Of a DNA stretch of 64,000 nucleotides, positions 1 to 7,747 are shown in pieces. Position 1 is the stretch's first letter, and every line of letters starts with the position of its first letter. Below the pieces are notes generated by a model. It saw only the letters and a program-made list of their open reading frames with translations, was not told where the DNA came from and did no database searches. A program made the position numbers and the translations under genes. Source of the stretch: Lysobacterales bacterium (GTDB taxonomy: Bacteria; Pseudomonadota; Gammaproteobacteria; Xanthomonadales; Xanthomonadaceae); assembly GCA_016718605.1 (NCBI GenBank), contig JADKCY010000002.1:1676501-1740500 (forward strand). Reading direction: 5' to 3'.

Positions 1-24
1 AATCCACAATACACAGGTGTCCCA

Positions 25-1572
25 ATGAAGCAGTTGCATCTTTACCTGTTGGCGGCGATGCTCACGCTGATCGGCGGTGGGATTCTGTTGTATAAGTGGC
101 AAGTACTTGATTTTCCAATACAATCAGGTGCGGATGTTGAAGTCTGGACAGTACAGGCGCGGGTCGAATATGTCCCAAAAAAGGCGGCAAACACGCTGAT
201 TCTGCAGCTGCCATCCGAAACCCCAGGGTTCACTGTCCTGGACGAGCGCTTCATCGCACGCAATCACTCCAAGCTGGAAGAAAATCGTCGCGACGGGCGC
301 GAAGTCCAATGGTCGATTCGTCGCGCCGTAGGCAAACAGGCGCTGTACTACCAAGCCACCGTCGTTCGCGGAGCCAATCCCCCGTTGGACGAGACCACCC
401 CAAGACTCAATGACCCACCGGCGTTGGATGAGCCCTATGCCACGGCGGCGCAAAGTCTTCTGGATGGTGTCCGAGAACGCTCCGCGGATATCGCGACCTT
501 CGCCAAAGAGTTGGTTCGGCGAATGAATGTCGAACCGACCAGCGAAGAAGTCGTGCTGCTGGGCGGCTTGTACGCCGAACCCGAGCAACGCGCGCAGTTC
601 ATCACCCAATTGCTCGCAATGCGCAAGATCCCGGCGCGCATTGTGCATGGTGTCGTGCTGGGTGAAACCCGATCTGCTGTCCCTTTGGAGGCTTGGTTGC
701 AAGTCCACAACGGCAGCCAATGGGTCACCATCAACCTCAACACTGCGGTCGATGGATGGCCGGACAATCTCTTCCTTTGGTCACGCAGTGCGGAACCGAT
801 CCTGCGGATCGAAGATGCCAGCCGCAGTGAGGTCACACTGTCAGTGAGCCGCAATCTTGCCGACGCGATCGCCACGGCAGAACGTCGACTGGAGGTTCAA
901 AACGCCGATGTCGTGCGCTATTCGCTGCTGAGCTTGCCGTTGCAAACCCAGAGCGTCTACCGAGTGCTTCTGATGATTCCGATCGGCGCATTCCTGATGC
1001 TGATCCTGCGTAATATTGTGGGTGTAAAGACCTTCGGGACCTTTATGCCAGTCCTGATTGCTATCGCATTTCGAGAAACCCAGATCCTGGCCGGTGTGTT
1101 GCTGTTCGTCACCGTGGTTGGCGCAGGCTTGTTGGTGCGTTTCTACATGGAAAAATTGCGCTTGTTGCTGGTGCCGCGTTTGACCTCAGTGTTGATCATC
1201 GTGGTCATTTTGATGGCGATCGTTTCGATCATTTCGCAGCGAATGGGCATTGAAGTGGGGCTCTCCGTCGCATTGTTCCCGATGGTGATCATGGCGATGA
1301 CCATCGAACGGATGTCTATCGCTTGGGAGGAACGCGGGGCCGGCCACGCGCTCAAGGAAGGCATCGGCACTTTGATTGTCGCGAGCCTCGCCTATCTCGT
1401 GATGAGTTGGGAACCACTCGAGCATCTCCTGTTCGTTTTCCCAGAAACCTTGCTGATCCTGCTCGCAGCGACACTGATGCTAGGGCGCTACTCCGGGTAC
1501 CGACTAACAGAGTTGTTCCGCTTTGGTGCGTTGGCCCGTGAGGGTGCGGCAGCCGTAGACAAAAAGGCCTGA
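25..1572 (+). CDS. Inactive transglutaminase domain fused to seven membrane helices (UUP1/7TM family)
   Basis: Inner-membrane protein of unknown molecular role. One membrane anchor lies at residues 7-25, followed by a periplasmic region. In it a transglutaminase-like fold can be recognised around residues 135-260, but the position where the catalytic Cys is expected is not Cys (segment EQRAQFITQLLAMRKIPAR), so it is probably non-enzymatic. From about residue 311 to 500 there are seven closely packed hydrophobic segments. This matches the known 'inactive transglutaminase fused to 7TM' family, whose genes are commonly found next to an RimK-like ATP-grasp ligase, as here (stop and next start are 2 nt apart). 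An AGGTG Shine-Dalgarno-like site 5 nt upstream supports the ATG at 25; the frame stays open to the window edge, so a longer start cannot be excluded. An aspartyl-type zinc protease often sits upstream in this neighbourhood but would lie outside the window. Confidence 0.85.
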   Translation: MKQLHLYLLAAMLTLIGGGILLYKWQVLDFPIQSGADVEVWTVQARVEYVPKKAANTLILQLPSETPGFTVLDERFIARNHSKLEENRRDGREVQWSIRRAVGKQALYYQATVVRGANPPLDETTPRLNDPPALDEPYATAAQSLLDGVRERSADIATFAKELVRRMNVEPTSEEVVLLGGLYAEPEQRAQFITQLLAMRKIPARIVHGVVLGETRSAVPLEAWLQVHNGSQWVTINLNTAVDGWPDNLFLWSRSAEPILRIEDASRSEVTLSVSRNLADAIATAERRLEVQNADVVRYSLLSLPLQTQSVYRVLLMIPIGAFLMLILRNIVGVKTFGTFMPVLIAIAFRETQILAGVLLFVTVVGAGLLVRFYMEKLRLLLVPRLTSVLIIVVILMAIVSIISQRMGIEVGLSVALFPMVIMAMTIERMSIAWEERGAGHALKEGIGTLIVASLAYLVMSWEPLEHLLFVFPETLLILLAATLMLGRYSGYRLTELFRFGALAREGAAAVDKKA

Positions 1573-1574
1573 AC

Positions 1575-2537
1575 ATGCTCGGATTGTTCAAGACAGCAAG
1601 ACGTCTCCGAGAGATCGGCTTGATGGGCCTGGGCCAGCGCAATGCCGATTTTGTGTTGCGCTACAACCAGCGGCGGTTCTATCCACGCGTCGACGACAAG
1701 CTGATCACCAAGACGCTGGCGCAGAACTTGGGCTTGCCGGTACCGGATTTGTACGCGGTAGTACGCGAAGAGCATGAGATTGCGGAACTGCACAAAAAGC
1801 TGGAACCCTACGATCAGTTCGTTGTGAAACCCGCACATGGAAGCGGTGGCGATGGCATCTTGGTGATTACCGGACGGCGTGGCGACAAGTATCGCCGTGC
1901 AAACGGCCATCTGATGAGCCGCGATGAGTTCGAGCATCACCTGTCAAACGGACTTTCTGGCTTGTTTTCGCTTGGCGGTCAGTCCGATCATCTGTTAGTC
2001 GAATACTGCGTTCAATTCGATCCGGTCTTTGATCAGGTGAGCTACAAGGGTGTACCGGATGTCCGCATCATTGTTTTCCTCGGCTATCCAGTGATGGCGA
2101 TGATCCGGCTGCCAACCCGGTTGTCGGATGGCAAGGCCAATTTGCATCAAGGCGCAATTGGCGTCGGGATCGACATCCCAAGCGGAAAGACCTGCCGCGG
2201 CGTCTGGGGCAAAGAGCCGATCAAAGAGCACCCCGATACAGAGCACAGCATCGTTGGCTTGGACATTCCGCGATGGGACGAGTTGTTGCACATGGCATCG
2301 CAGTGCTACGAACTGTCCGAACTGGGCTACGTTGGTGTCGATTTCGTTCTGGACAAGAACAAAGGTCCATTGATCCTCGAGCTCAATGCCAGACCAGGCT
2401 TGGCCATCCAGATTGCGAACGGCAATGGATTGCTGCATCGCCTGCGAAAGGTCGAGGGTTTGGCGGCGGCGGGGACACTATCGCCCGACCCGGCTGAGCG
2501 CGTGGCCTTCTCCAAAGCGTCGTTTCCAACCATCTGA
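1575..2537 (+). CDS. RimK-related ATP-grasp alpha-L-glutamate ligase-like protein
   Basis: Predicted cytoplasmic ATP-grasp enzyme that would form an amide bond between an acyl-phosphate and an amino group. ATP-binding lysine motif QFVVKPAHGSGGDG starts at residue 81 (Lys85) and the metal-binding Glu/Asn motif LELNARPG lies near residues 268-275. Length (320 aa) fits the RimK-related ligase subfamily rather than RimK itself (about 300 aa plus a different N-terminus). It follows the 7TM transglutaminase-like gene by 2 nt and is surely cotranscribed. The conserved pair suggests that the ligase modifies a peptide or protein handled at the membrane, but the substrate is unknown. Confidence 0.9.
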   Translation: MLGLFKTARRLREIGLMGLGQRNADFVLRYNQRRFYPRVDDKLITKTLAQNLGLPVPDLYAVVREEHEIAELHKKLEPYDQFVVKPAHGSGGDGILVITGRRGDKYRRANGHLMSRDEFEHHLSNGLSGLFSLGGQSDHLLVEYCVQFDPVFDQVSYKGVPDVRIIVFLGYPVMAMIRLPTRLSDGKANLHQGAIGVGIDIPSGKTCRGVWGKEPIKEHPDTEHSIVGLDIPRWDELLHMASQCYELSELGYVGVDFVLDKNKGPLILELNARPGLAIQIANGNGLLHRLRKVEGLAAAGTLSPDPAERVAFSKASFPTI

Positions 2538-2811
2538 TTCTGCGCGGCAGCATCAACGGATTCGCATCGGTGGCCTGATTGCCGCTGTCAGAACGTACTG
2601 GTACGGAACACCGATGGACGCGCGTCCACCACGCAACCGGCTTGGCGGACAAAGGTACCATTGCGCGATCGGAAAACCCGCTAAACGACGTGGCTCAAAA
2701 GGGGATCAGCACTTTCTCGCTGCGGTATACCTTGAGTCTGGTGATTCAATACAGGTAGTCTTGCCGTCCCGCTGCGTAGCCACAGATCGCAGCCGTTCCA
2801 CAGGTAACCGA

Positions 2812-4077
2812 ATGAGTACGTCATCCGTGAGCAAATTTCTCGTCACTGCGGCCATCGCAGTGCTTTTCGCGTTGCCTGCTCAGGCTGCGCGACGGGATAA
2901 GAAAGAGCCCGAACCCGAACCCTTGTTTCCGAACGCTACTCGCGTTGAACCAAAGGCAAAGCCGGTTCAGCGGCTGCAGAAAGACCTGCAGAAGATGTAC
3001 GACACGTCTCAAGAGGACGGCAAGGAAGCCGAGGCGGAAGCGTTGGCCTTGGAAATGTTGGCCAACCCTCGTGCTGGCGTTTACGAAAAATCAATCGCAA
3101 ATCAGGTCTTGGGTTTTGCGCGCCTGAACGCAGACAACTACCCAGAAGCCATCACTTACCTGCAAGCCGCCATCGACGCGGGCGGACTGAACAACGATCA
3201 GCACTACCAGCTGATGTTCAACATCGCGCAGATGCAGTTGGCTGAAGAGATGTATGACGATTCACTCGCGACCATGGATCGCTTCATCACCGAAACACAG
3301 ACGAAGAAATCTGAACATTTGGCGTTGAAGGGCAACGCCCTCTACCGTCTTGAGCGATATCAAGAAGCGGTGCCCGTCCTCAAGGAGGCCATGGCGAGTG
3401 CGACAACCCAGCAGTCAACGTTGGCGCAGCTATTGATGGCTAGTTACTTTGAACTGGAGCAGCCGCAAGAGGCCGCAGCGATTGCGGAAACGCTGCTGGC
3501 GAAGGAGCCTGACAACAAGGCGTTGGTTCGAAACCTCGCGTCGATCTACATCAATGCGGACATGACTGACAAGGCGATGCAATTGATGGATGGCGCACGG
3601 CAGCGCGGCCTACTGACCGAGGAGCGCGACTATCAGCAGCTCTATCAGTTGTATCACTTCAACGAGAAAGAGGCAGAAGCGATCGCCACGATCAAAGAAG
3701 GCTTGGACAAGGGCATTCTCAAGCCCGCCGTTGAGCCGTATCGCGTGATGGCTGAAGCCTACTATTTCTCGGACAACTTCGTGGAAGCAGCGGCGGCCTA
3801 CGGCAAGGCAGCCGAGTACGCGACCGACGGAGAGCCCAGCCTCAATCAGGCACGGATGTTCGCCGAACTGGAGCAGTGGCCAGCATGTAAAGCGGCCGCA
3901 CAAGCAGCCATTGCCAAAGGCGTAAAGCGCACAGGCGAAGCATGGATTATTGTCGGCGCAGCGGAGTTCGGATTGGACAATCAAGCGGGTGCCATACAAG
4001 CCTATCGCGAGGCTGCGAAATATCCAGAGACCAAGAGTTCGGCCGAGAGTTACCTGCGCCAAGCGGGAAAACTCTAA
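2812..4077 (+). CDS. Periplasmic/outer-membrane TPR protein of the TonB cluster
   Basis: 421 aa protein with a signal peptide (residues 1-27, cleavage after AQA) and at least eight TPR-like helical pairs from about residue 60 to the end (for example NYPEAITYLQAAIDAG and ERYQEAVPVLKEAM). The frame is open further upstream to 2386, but the ATG at 2812 is preferred: it is followed by the signal peptide and preceded by AGGTAA. TPR proteins of this type are recurrent members of TonB-ExbB-ExbD loci in gammaproteobacteria and are thought to assist energy transfer to outer-membrane receptors. The 274 bases before it contain no other gene; a GGTATACC palindrome near 2725 is the only notable element. 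Confidence 0.82.
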   Translation: MSTSSVSKFLVTAAIAVLFALPAQAARRDKKEPEPEPLFPNATRVEPKAKPVQRLQKDLQKMYDTSQEDGKEAEAEALALEMLANPRAGVYEKSIANQVLGFARLNADNYPEAITYLQAAIDAGGLNNDQHYQLMFNIAQMQLAEEMYDDSLATMDRFITETQTKKSEHLALKGNALYRLERYQEAVPVLKEAMASATTQQSTLAQLLMASYFELEQPQEAAAIAETLLAKEPDNKALVRNLASIYINADMTDKAMQLMDGARQRGLLTEERDYQQLYQLYHFNEKEAEAIATIKEGLDKGILKPAVEPYRVMAEAYYFSDNFVEAAAAYGKAAEYATDGEPSLNQARMFAELEQWPACKAAAQAAIAKGVKRTGEAWIIVGAAEFGLDNQAGAIQAYREAAKYPETKSSAESYLRQAGKL

Positions 4078-4114
4078 GGCGTGATACGAATGCGAGTAGG
4101 TTTCACGCGCCACT

Positions 4115-4123
4115 TGGTATAAG
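4115..4123 (+). promoter_or_regulatory. Possible extended -10 promoter for tonB operon
   Basis: TGGTATAAG reads as an extended -10 element (TGn plus TATAAG) 93 bases before the tonB start. No convincing -35 hexamer is present, which is compatible with the extended -10 class. No clear Fur box was seen around it. Confidence 0.35.
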
Positions 4124-4216
4124 CTACGCCGTTCCAGCCGCGTTCAGCGAAACCCTCAGGGGAGTCAGCCAGCACGCTTCGGAACGCAGTATCAACATCA
4201 GACTGAACAGCCCTGC

Positions 4217-4882
4217 ATGACCGACAATTTTTCCAATCCAGATTCTCAGGGCCAGTCACTCAGCTGGACGCGCATCGTTGGTCTGGCGGTAGCCATGTCC
4301 GTGCATGCGGCTGCTTTCATGCTGATGATGGTGCCCGTTATGCCGCCACAAGCGGAAGACGAAGCGGAAGAGATCGTTGAAGTGACCTTCATCGAACCGC
4401 CGCCGCCGCCCCCACCGCCGCCGCCGCCGCCGCCAGAGCCGCCAAAGCGTCCGCCGCCGAAGATCATCGAGAAGCCACGACCGACACCGCCACCGCCGCA
4501 GGAAGCGCCACCACCTGTTGTGATGGAAGAAGCCACACCGATGTCGATTCCGGCACCGCCACCGGCGCCTCCTGCGCCACCGTCCATTCCCACGGACTAT
4601 GGCGCCACGGAAGACACCTCCTACCGCAGGGCGAAGCCACCGAGGTATCCGGCCCAGGCGATTCGGCGGCGTGAAGAAGGTGAGGTGATGTTGCGTGTTC
4701 TGGTCGGTATCGACGGAAAGCCTGTCGAAATCGAGGTCGAAAAATCCAGTCGTTCGCGTCTACTTGACCGTGCGGCCATGGATGCAGTGCGAACCTGGGT
4801 GTTCAACCCGGGTATGAAGGCGGGCCAACCCGTGCAGAGTTGGGTTTTGGTTCCGATCAAGTTCTCTCTTAGTGATGCCTAA
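4217..4882 (+). CDS. tonB: Energy transducer TonB
   Basis: 221 aa. Carries the proton-motive-force energy from ExbB/ExbD to outer-membrane receptors. One N-terminal membrane helix (residues about 20-42), a proline-rich linker spanning residues about 56-128 including a run of twelve or more prolines encoded by CCG/CCA repeats, and a C-terminal TonB domain (from YPAQAIRRREEGEVMLRVLV, about residue 143, to the end). The YP motif and the final beta-strand VQSWVLVPIKF are typical. First gene of a tight tonB-exbB-exbD-exbD block; 20 bp separate it from exbB. The trinucleotide repeat in the linker could vary in length without shifting frame. Confidence 0.92.
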   Translation: MTDNFSNPDSQGQSLSWTRIVGLAVAMSVHAAAFMLMMVPVMPPQAEDEAEEIVEVTFIEPPPPPPPPPPPPPEPPKRPPPKIIEKPRPTPPPPQEAPPPVVMEEATPMSIPAPPPAPPAPPSIPTDYGATEDTSYRRAKPPRYPAQAIRRREEGEVMLRVLVGIDGKPVEIEVEKSSRSRLLDRAAMDAVRTWVFNPGMKAGQPVQSWVLVPIKFSLSDA

Positions 4883-4901
4883 CTGAAAAAGGGTAAGCGT
4901 T

Positions 4902-5774
4902 ATGCAACAAGATGCTGCTTCCACTCAGCCGACTGAACAGGCTGCTGCTGCAACCTCGGTGGCTGATCCGGCCCTCGCAGCTGGCGCCGCCCCGACAACC
5001 ACTGAACCGGCAGGTGCAATGGCGGGTGGTGTCACCATGGACACCGATGCTGAAGCGCTGTCCAAGATGGGTTTCTCCCACCTGTGGGAGGAAATGACTG
5101 CACATCCGGCCGACTTCGCCATGTCGTGGTTGGTGCTCGTGATTCTGGTGCTGATGTCAGTAGGTTCGTGGTACTACACTGTCGTCAACATTCTGAAGAA
5201 CGCGGTCATCCGGAAACGAGCTTCGCATGTCGTGCGTACCTTCTGGGAAACGCCCAACGCGCAAGACGCGATCCGCTTCATGGAAGACCAGTCGCCGAAC
5301 GAGCCGTTCTCGAAGATCGCCTTGGACTGTGCGACAGCAGCAGCGCACCATCAGAAGAACGAAGGTTCGCGTTTGGTCGAAACCCTGAATCGTTCAGAGT
5401 TCATCGATCGCGCGCTGCGTCAGGCGGTCACACGTGAGTCCGCGAAGCTCGAAAGCGGCATGACCTGGTTGGCGACCACCGGATCGACCGCTCCCTTCGT
5501 CGGTCTGCTCGGTACGGTGTGGGGCATCTACGGCGCATTGATCAAGCTTGGCGCCTCAGGTCAGGCATCGATCGATGCGGTTGCAGGGCCCGTCGGTGAA
5601 GCCTTGATCATGACGGCTCTGGGTTTGCTGGTCGCCATTCCGGCGGTGTTGGCCTACAACTTCTTCACCCGCATGAATCGCAGTACCAACGCAAACTTCG
5701 ATACGTTTGCGCATGACCTGCATGACTTCTTTGCGACAGGTGCTCGTGTTGGCGATGCCGGCGGCAAGCGCTAA
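4902..5774 (+). CDS. exbB: MotA/TolQ/ExbB proton channel protein ExbB
   Basis: 290 aa inner-membrane channel subunit that couples proton flow to TonB. An Ala/Pro-rich N-terminal extension (residues 1-45) precedes the first membrane helix (about 75-95). The two other helices include the family hallmark around APFVGLLGTVWGIYGAL (about residues 195-211) and GEALIMTALGLLVAIPAVLAYN (about 230-252). The long N-terminal extension is usual for the Xanthomonadales ExbB type. Lies between tonB and the two exbD genes. Confidence 0.95.
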   Translation: MQQDAASTQPTEQAAAATSVADPALAAGAAPTTTEPAGAMAGGVTMDTDAEALSKMGFSHLWEEMTAHPADFAMSWLVLVILVLMSVGSWYYTVVNILKNAVIRKRASHVVRTFWETPNAQDAIRFMEDQSPNEPFSKIALDCATAAAHHQKNEGSRLVETLNRSEFIDRALRQAVTRESAKLESGMTWLATTGSTAPFVGLLGTVWGIYGALIKLGASGQASIDAVAGPVGEALIMTALGLLVAIPAVLAYNFFTRMNRSTNANFDTFAHDLHDFFATGARVGDAGGKR

Positions 5775-5805
5775 GCGACCAGTGACGGTTACGGAGTAGA
5801 CCGAT

Positions 5806-6222
5806 ATGGCATTCAGCACCGGCAACGGTGGTGGTGGTCCGATGGCAGAAATCAACGTCACGCCCCTCGTGGACGTGATGTTGGTTCTTCTGATCATCTT
5901 TATGATCACGGCCCCCTTGATGTCGCACAAGATCGTGGTGAAGTTGCCGACGGCGACTTTGGAAACCCAGCCGGATGATCGGACCGTCCAGCCGATCACG
6001 CTTGCGATCAAGGAAAGCGGTGAAATTTTCTGGAACGATCAACCTGTTCCCAAGGCTCTGCTGGAAACCCAGCTGGCCGTTGAAGCCCAGAAAAAGCCGC
6101 AGCCACGCGTCGACATTCGTGCAGACAGCACAACGCGTTATCGCGTGATCTCGGAAGTGGTAACCATCGCCAAAAACGTCGGCATTGCCAAGGTGGGCTT
6201 TGTGTCCACTCCGGATCGCTGA
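5806..6222 (+). CDS. exbD: Biopolymer transport protein ExbD (copy 1)
   Basis: 138 aa. Single membrane helix after a short cytoplasmic stretch: MAEINVTPLVDVMLVLLIIF (residues about 8-27) with the proton-relay Asp in PLVDVMLV, then a periplasmic domain. Functions with ExbB as the TonB motor. Followed 15 bp later by a second exbD, a duplication common in this order, where only one copy may be needed for iron uptake. Confidence 0.95.
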   Translation: MAFSTGNGGGGPMAEINVTPLVDVMLVLLIIFMITAPLMSHKIVVKLPTATLETQPDDRTVQPITLAIKESGEIFWNDQPVPKALLETQLAVEAQKKPQPRVDIRADSTTRYRVISEVVTIAKNVGIAKVGFVSTPDR

Positions 6223-6237
6223 GCAAGGAACACTGCC

Positions 6238-6648
6238 ATGGCATTCAGTAGTAACTCCACCGGCGGGGCAATGGCCGACATCAACGTGACGCCGCTGGTC
6301 GACGTGATGTTGGTGTTGTTGATCATTTTCATGGTCACGGCACCGAATTTGTCCTACGAAATCCAAATTGATCTGCCACAGCCGTCACCACCACCGGACG
6401 AACCGCCGCCCGACCCACCGGCACCAATTCGCTTGCGCATTGATGCGTCGGGTTCTCTGTTTTGGGACAACGCGCCGCTACCAAACGCAGCGTTGACGCC
6501 TTCATTGATGGTCGAATCCAGCCGCGACCCACAGCCGCTGCTGGAAATCGAAGCCAGTCAAGATGTGCAATATCAGGTCGTCGCCGATGTGTTGGCCAAG
6601 GCAAAAAACGCGCAGATGAAGAAGATCGGTTTCGTCGAAACACTCTAA
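6238..6648 (+). CDS. exbD: Biopolymer transport protein ExbD (copy 2)
   Basis: 136 aa paralogue of the preceding gene. Both begin MAFS and keep the INVTPLVDVMLVLLIIFMVT helix with the conserved Asp, but this copy has a proline-rich periplasmic segment (about residues 45-62, PSPPPDEPPPDPPAP) not seen in copy 1, so the two are diverged rather than recent duplicates. Last gene of the operon; a strong terminator follows within 21 bp. Confidence 0.95.
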   Translation: MAFSSNSTGGAMADINVTPLVDVMLVLLIIFMVTAPNLSYEIQIDLPQPSPPPDEPPPDPPAPIRLRIDASGSLFWDNAPLPNAALTPSLMVESSRDPQPLLEIEASQDVQYQVVADVLAKAKNAQMKKIGFVETL

Positions 6649-6668
6649 ACATCGCCAAAACAAACAAG

Positions 6669-6697
6669 CAAAAGGCCACCCATGCGGTGGCCTTTTG
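6669..6697. terminator. Bidirectional intrinsic terminator between exbD and pdxJ
   Basis: Perfect 12-bp inverted repeat CAAAAGGCCACC / GGTGGCCTTTTG with a 5-base loop. The stem ends in T-rich sequence on both strands (CCTTTTGTTCT forward, CCTTTTGCTTGTTTG reverse), so it can stop both the exbD transcript and the convergent pdxJ transcript. Confidence 0.9.
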
Positions 6698-6734
6698 TTC
6701 TAATAAGCCGGAATAAGCCGACCGCAGCGCTGCC

Positions 6735-7493
6735 TCAGTTGGGTAACTCTCCCGTCAATCGCAAATAGGTGCGTACGGTAGTCTTCAGTCCGGCGTACAA
6801 GGCCTCACCGATCAGCGCATGGCCAATCGAAACCTCCAGCACGCCGGGCACCGAGGCAAGAAAGTGCGACAGGTTCGCCTGACTCAAATCGTGACCCGCA
6901 TTCACACCTAGGCCGAACACACTTGCCGCAACAGCGGTAGCACGGCAAGCGGCCTCCGCACGTTCTGCATTCACACGTTGAAATGACTCGGCAAAAGGCC
7001 CGGTATAGATTTCAATGCGATCCAATCCAAGCTCAGCAGCCATCGCAAAGTCGACGCTCCCGGCATCGACAAACGCACTCACGCGGGAACCGATCGCGTG
7101 GCAGCGCGCAATGACGGGCGCCAGCACAGAAACTTCCCGCGCCAAATCGAAGCCATGATCTGAGGTCACCTGATGATCCGAATCCGGGACAACCGTCACT
7201 TGATGCGGACGAACCGCCTCAACCAAGGCCAGAAAACCGGGATAACCGTCACGCGCCTCGGCAAATGGATTGCCTTCGATGTTGAATTCAATCCCTTCAG
7301 GCAGCCACGCGGCAATCTCATAAACGTCGCTCGGACGAATATGACGGCAATCCGGTCGGGGATGAACAGTGATCCCACGCGCGCCCGCGTCGACAACGCA
7401 GCGCGCCGCGTCAAGTACCGACGGCTGCGCGCCACCTCGTGAATTTCGCAACACCGCAATTTTGTTCAGATTGACACTCAATCTTGTCGCCAC
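6735..7493 (-). CDS. pdxJ: Pyridoxine 5'-phosphate synthase
   Basis: 252 aa. Condenses 3-amino-1-hydroxyacetone phosphate with 1-deoxyxylulose 5-phosphate to give pyridoxine 5'-phosphate in the DXP-dependent vitamin B6 pathway. Recognised by the N-terminal LSVNLNKIAVLRNSRGG, by GITVHPRPDCRHI (about residues 39-51) with the catalytic His, by the FNIEGNP Glu, by the VVPDSDHQVTSDHGFD phosphate-loop region and by the C-terminal VNAGHDLSQANL. Length is normal. It is monocistronic and convergent with exbD. In many proteobacteria pdxJ lies beside recO or acpS; that is not the case here. Confidence 0.96.
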   Translation of the reverse strand: MATRLSVNLNKIAVLRNSRGGAQPSVLDAARCVVDAGARGITVHPRPDCRHIRPSDVYEIAAWLPEGIEFNIEGNPFAEARDGYPGFLALVEAVRPHQVTVVPDSDHQVTSDHGFDLAREVSVLAPVIARCHAIGSRVSAFVDAGSVDFAMAAELGLDRIEIYTGPFAESFQRVNAERAEAACRATAVAASVFGLGVNAGHDLSQANLSHFLASVPGVLEVSIGHALIGEALYAGLKTTVRTYLRLTGELPN

Positions 7494-7590
7494 GAACGAA
7501 CTCCTTCACGCCACGTGATACCGAATCCGGGCAAGGCACATTTTGCACGCAGTCGCGGTCCGCCCGTTAGGCAATTCCATCGCGTCTGCT

Positions 7591-7637
7591 ATCACCAGTT
7601 TGGTGCGGCAAATCTCGCGTTGCACCTTTCTGGACCG
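7591..7637 (+). promoter_or_regulatory. Two NtrC-like enhancer sites upstream of glnA
   Basis: Site 1 (7591-7607) has arms CACCA and TGGTG around 3 bases and matches the NtrC consensus TGCACCA-N3-TGGTGCA at 11 of 14 positions. Site 2 (7621-7637) begins TGCACC and matches at 10 of 14. Their centres are 30 bp apart, about three helical turns, and lie about 85-120 bp upstream of the expected transcription start. That is the arrangement known for glnA enhancers. Confidence 0.6.
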
Positions 7638-7689
7638 CGGGATCGGGAATACGATCCAGCAAGACGGGCGTCACAGGCCGACCAGCGGT

Positions 7690-7705
7690 TGGCACGAAGG
7701 TTGCT
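7690..7705 (+). promoter_or_regulatory. Sigma-54 (RpoN) promoter of glnA
   Basis: TGGCACGAAGGTTGCT fits the RpoN consensus TGGCACG-R-N3-TTGCW at every defined position, with GG (7691-7692) and GC (7703-7704) exactly 10 bases apart. Transcription would begin near 7716, about 30 bases before the glnA ATG. Confidence 0.92.
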
Positions 7706-7747
7706 GAAAGCCACACGCTTTCCCATCCAGCCCCCGGAGAAACTCCC

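Noticed and set aside
4399..4435. CCG repeat in tonB as a phase-variation tract
   Set aside because: Trinucleotide steps would only change linker length; no evidence for on/off switching.
7530..7560. GGCACATTTTGCACG as a further NtrC-like site
   Set aside because: Arms and spacing do not fit the 17-bp consensus; only the sites at 7591 and 7621 do.
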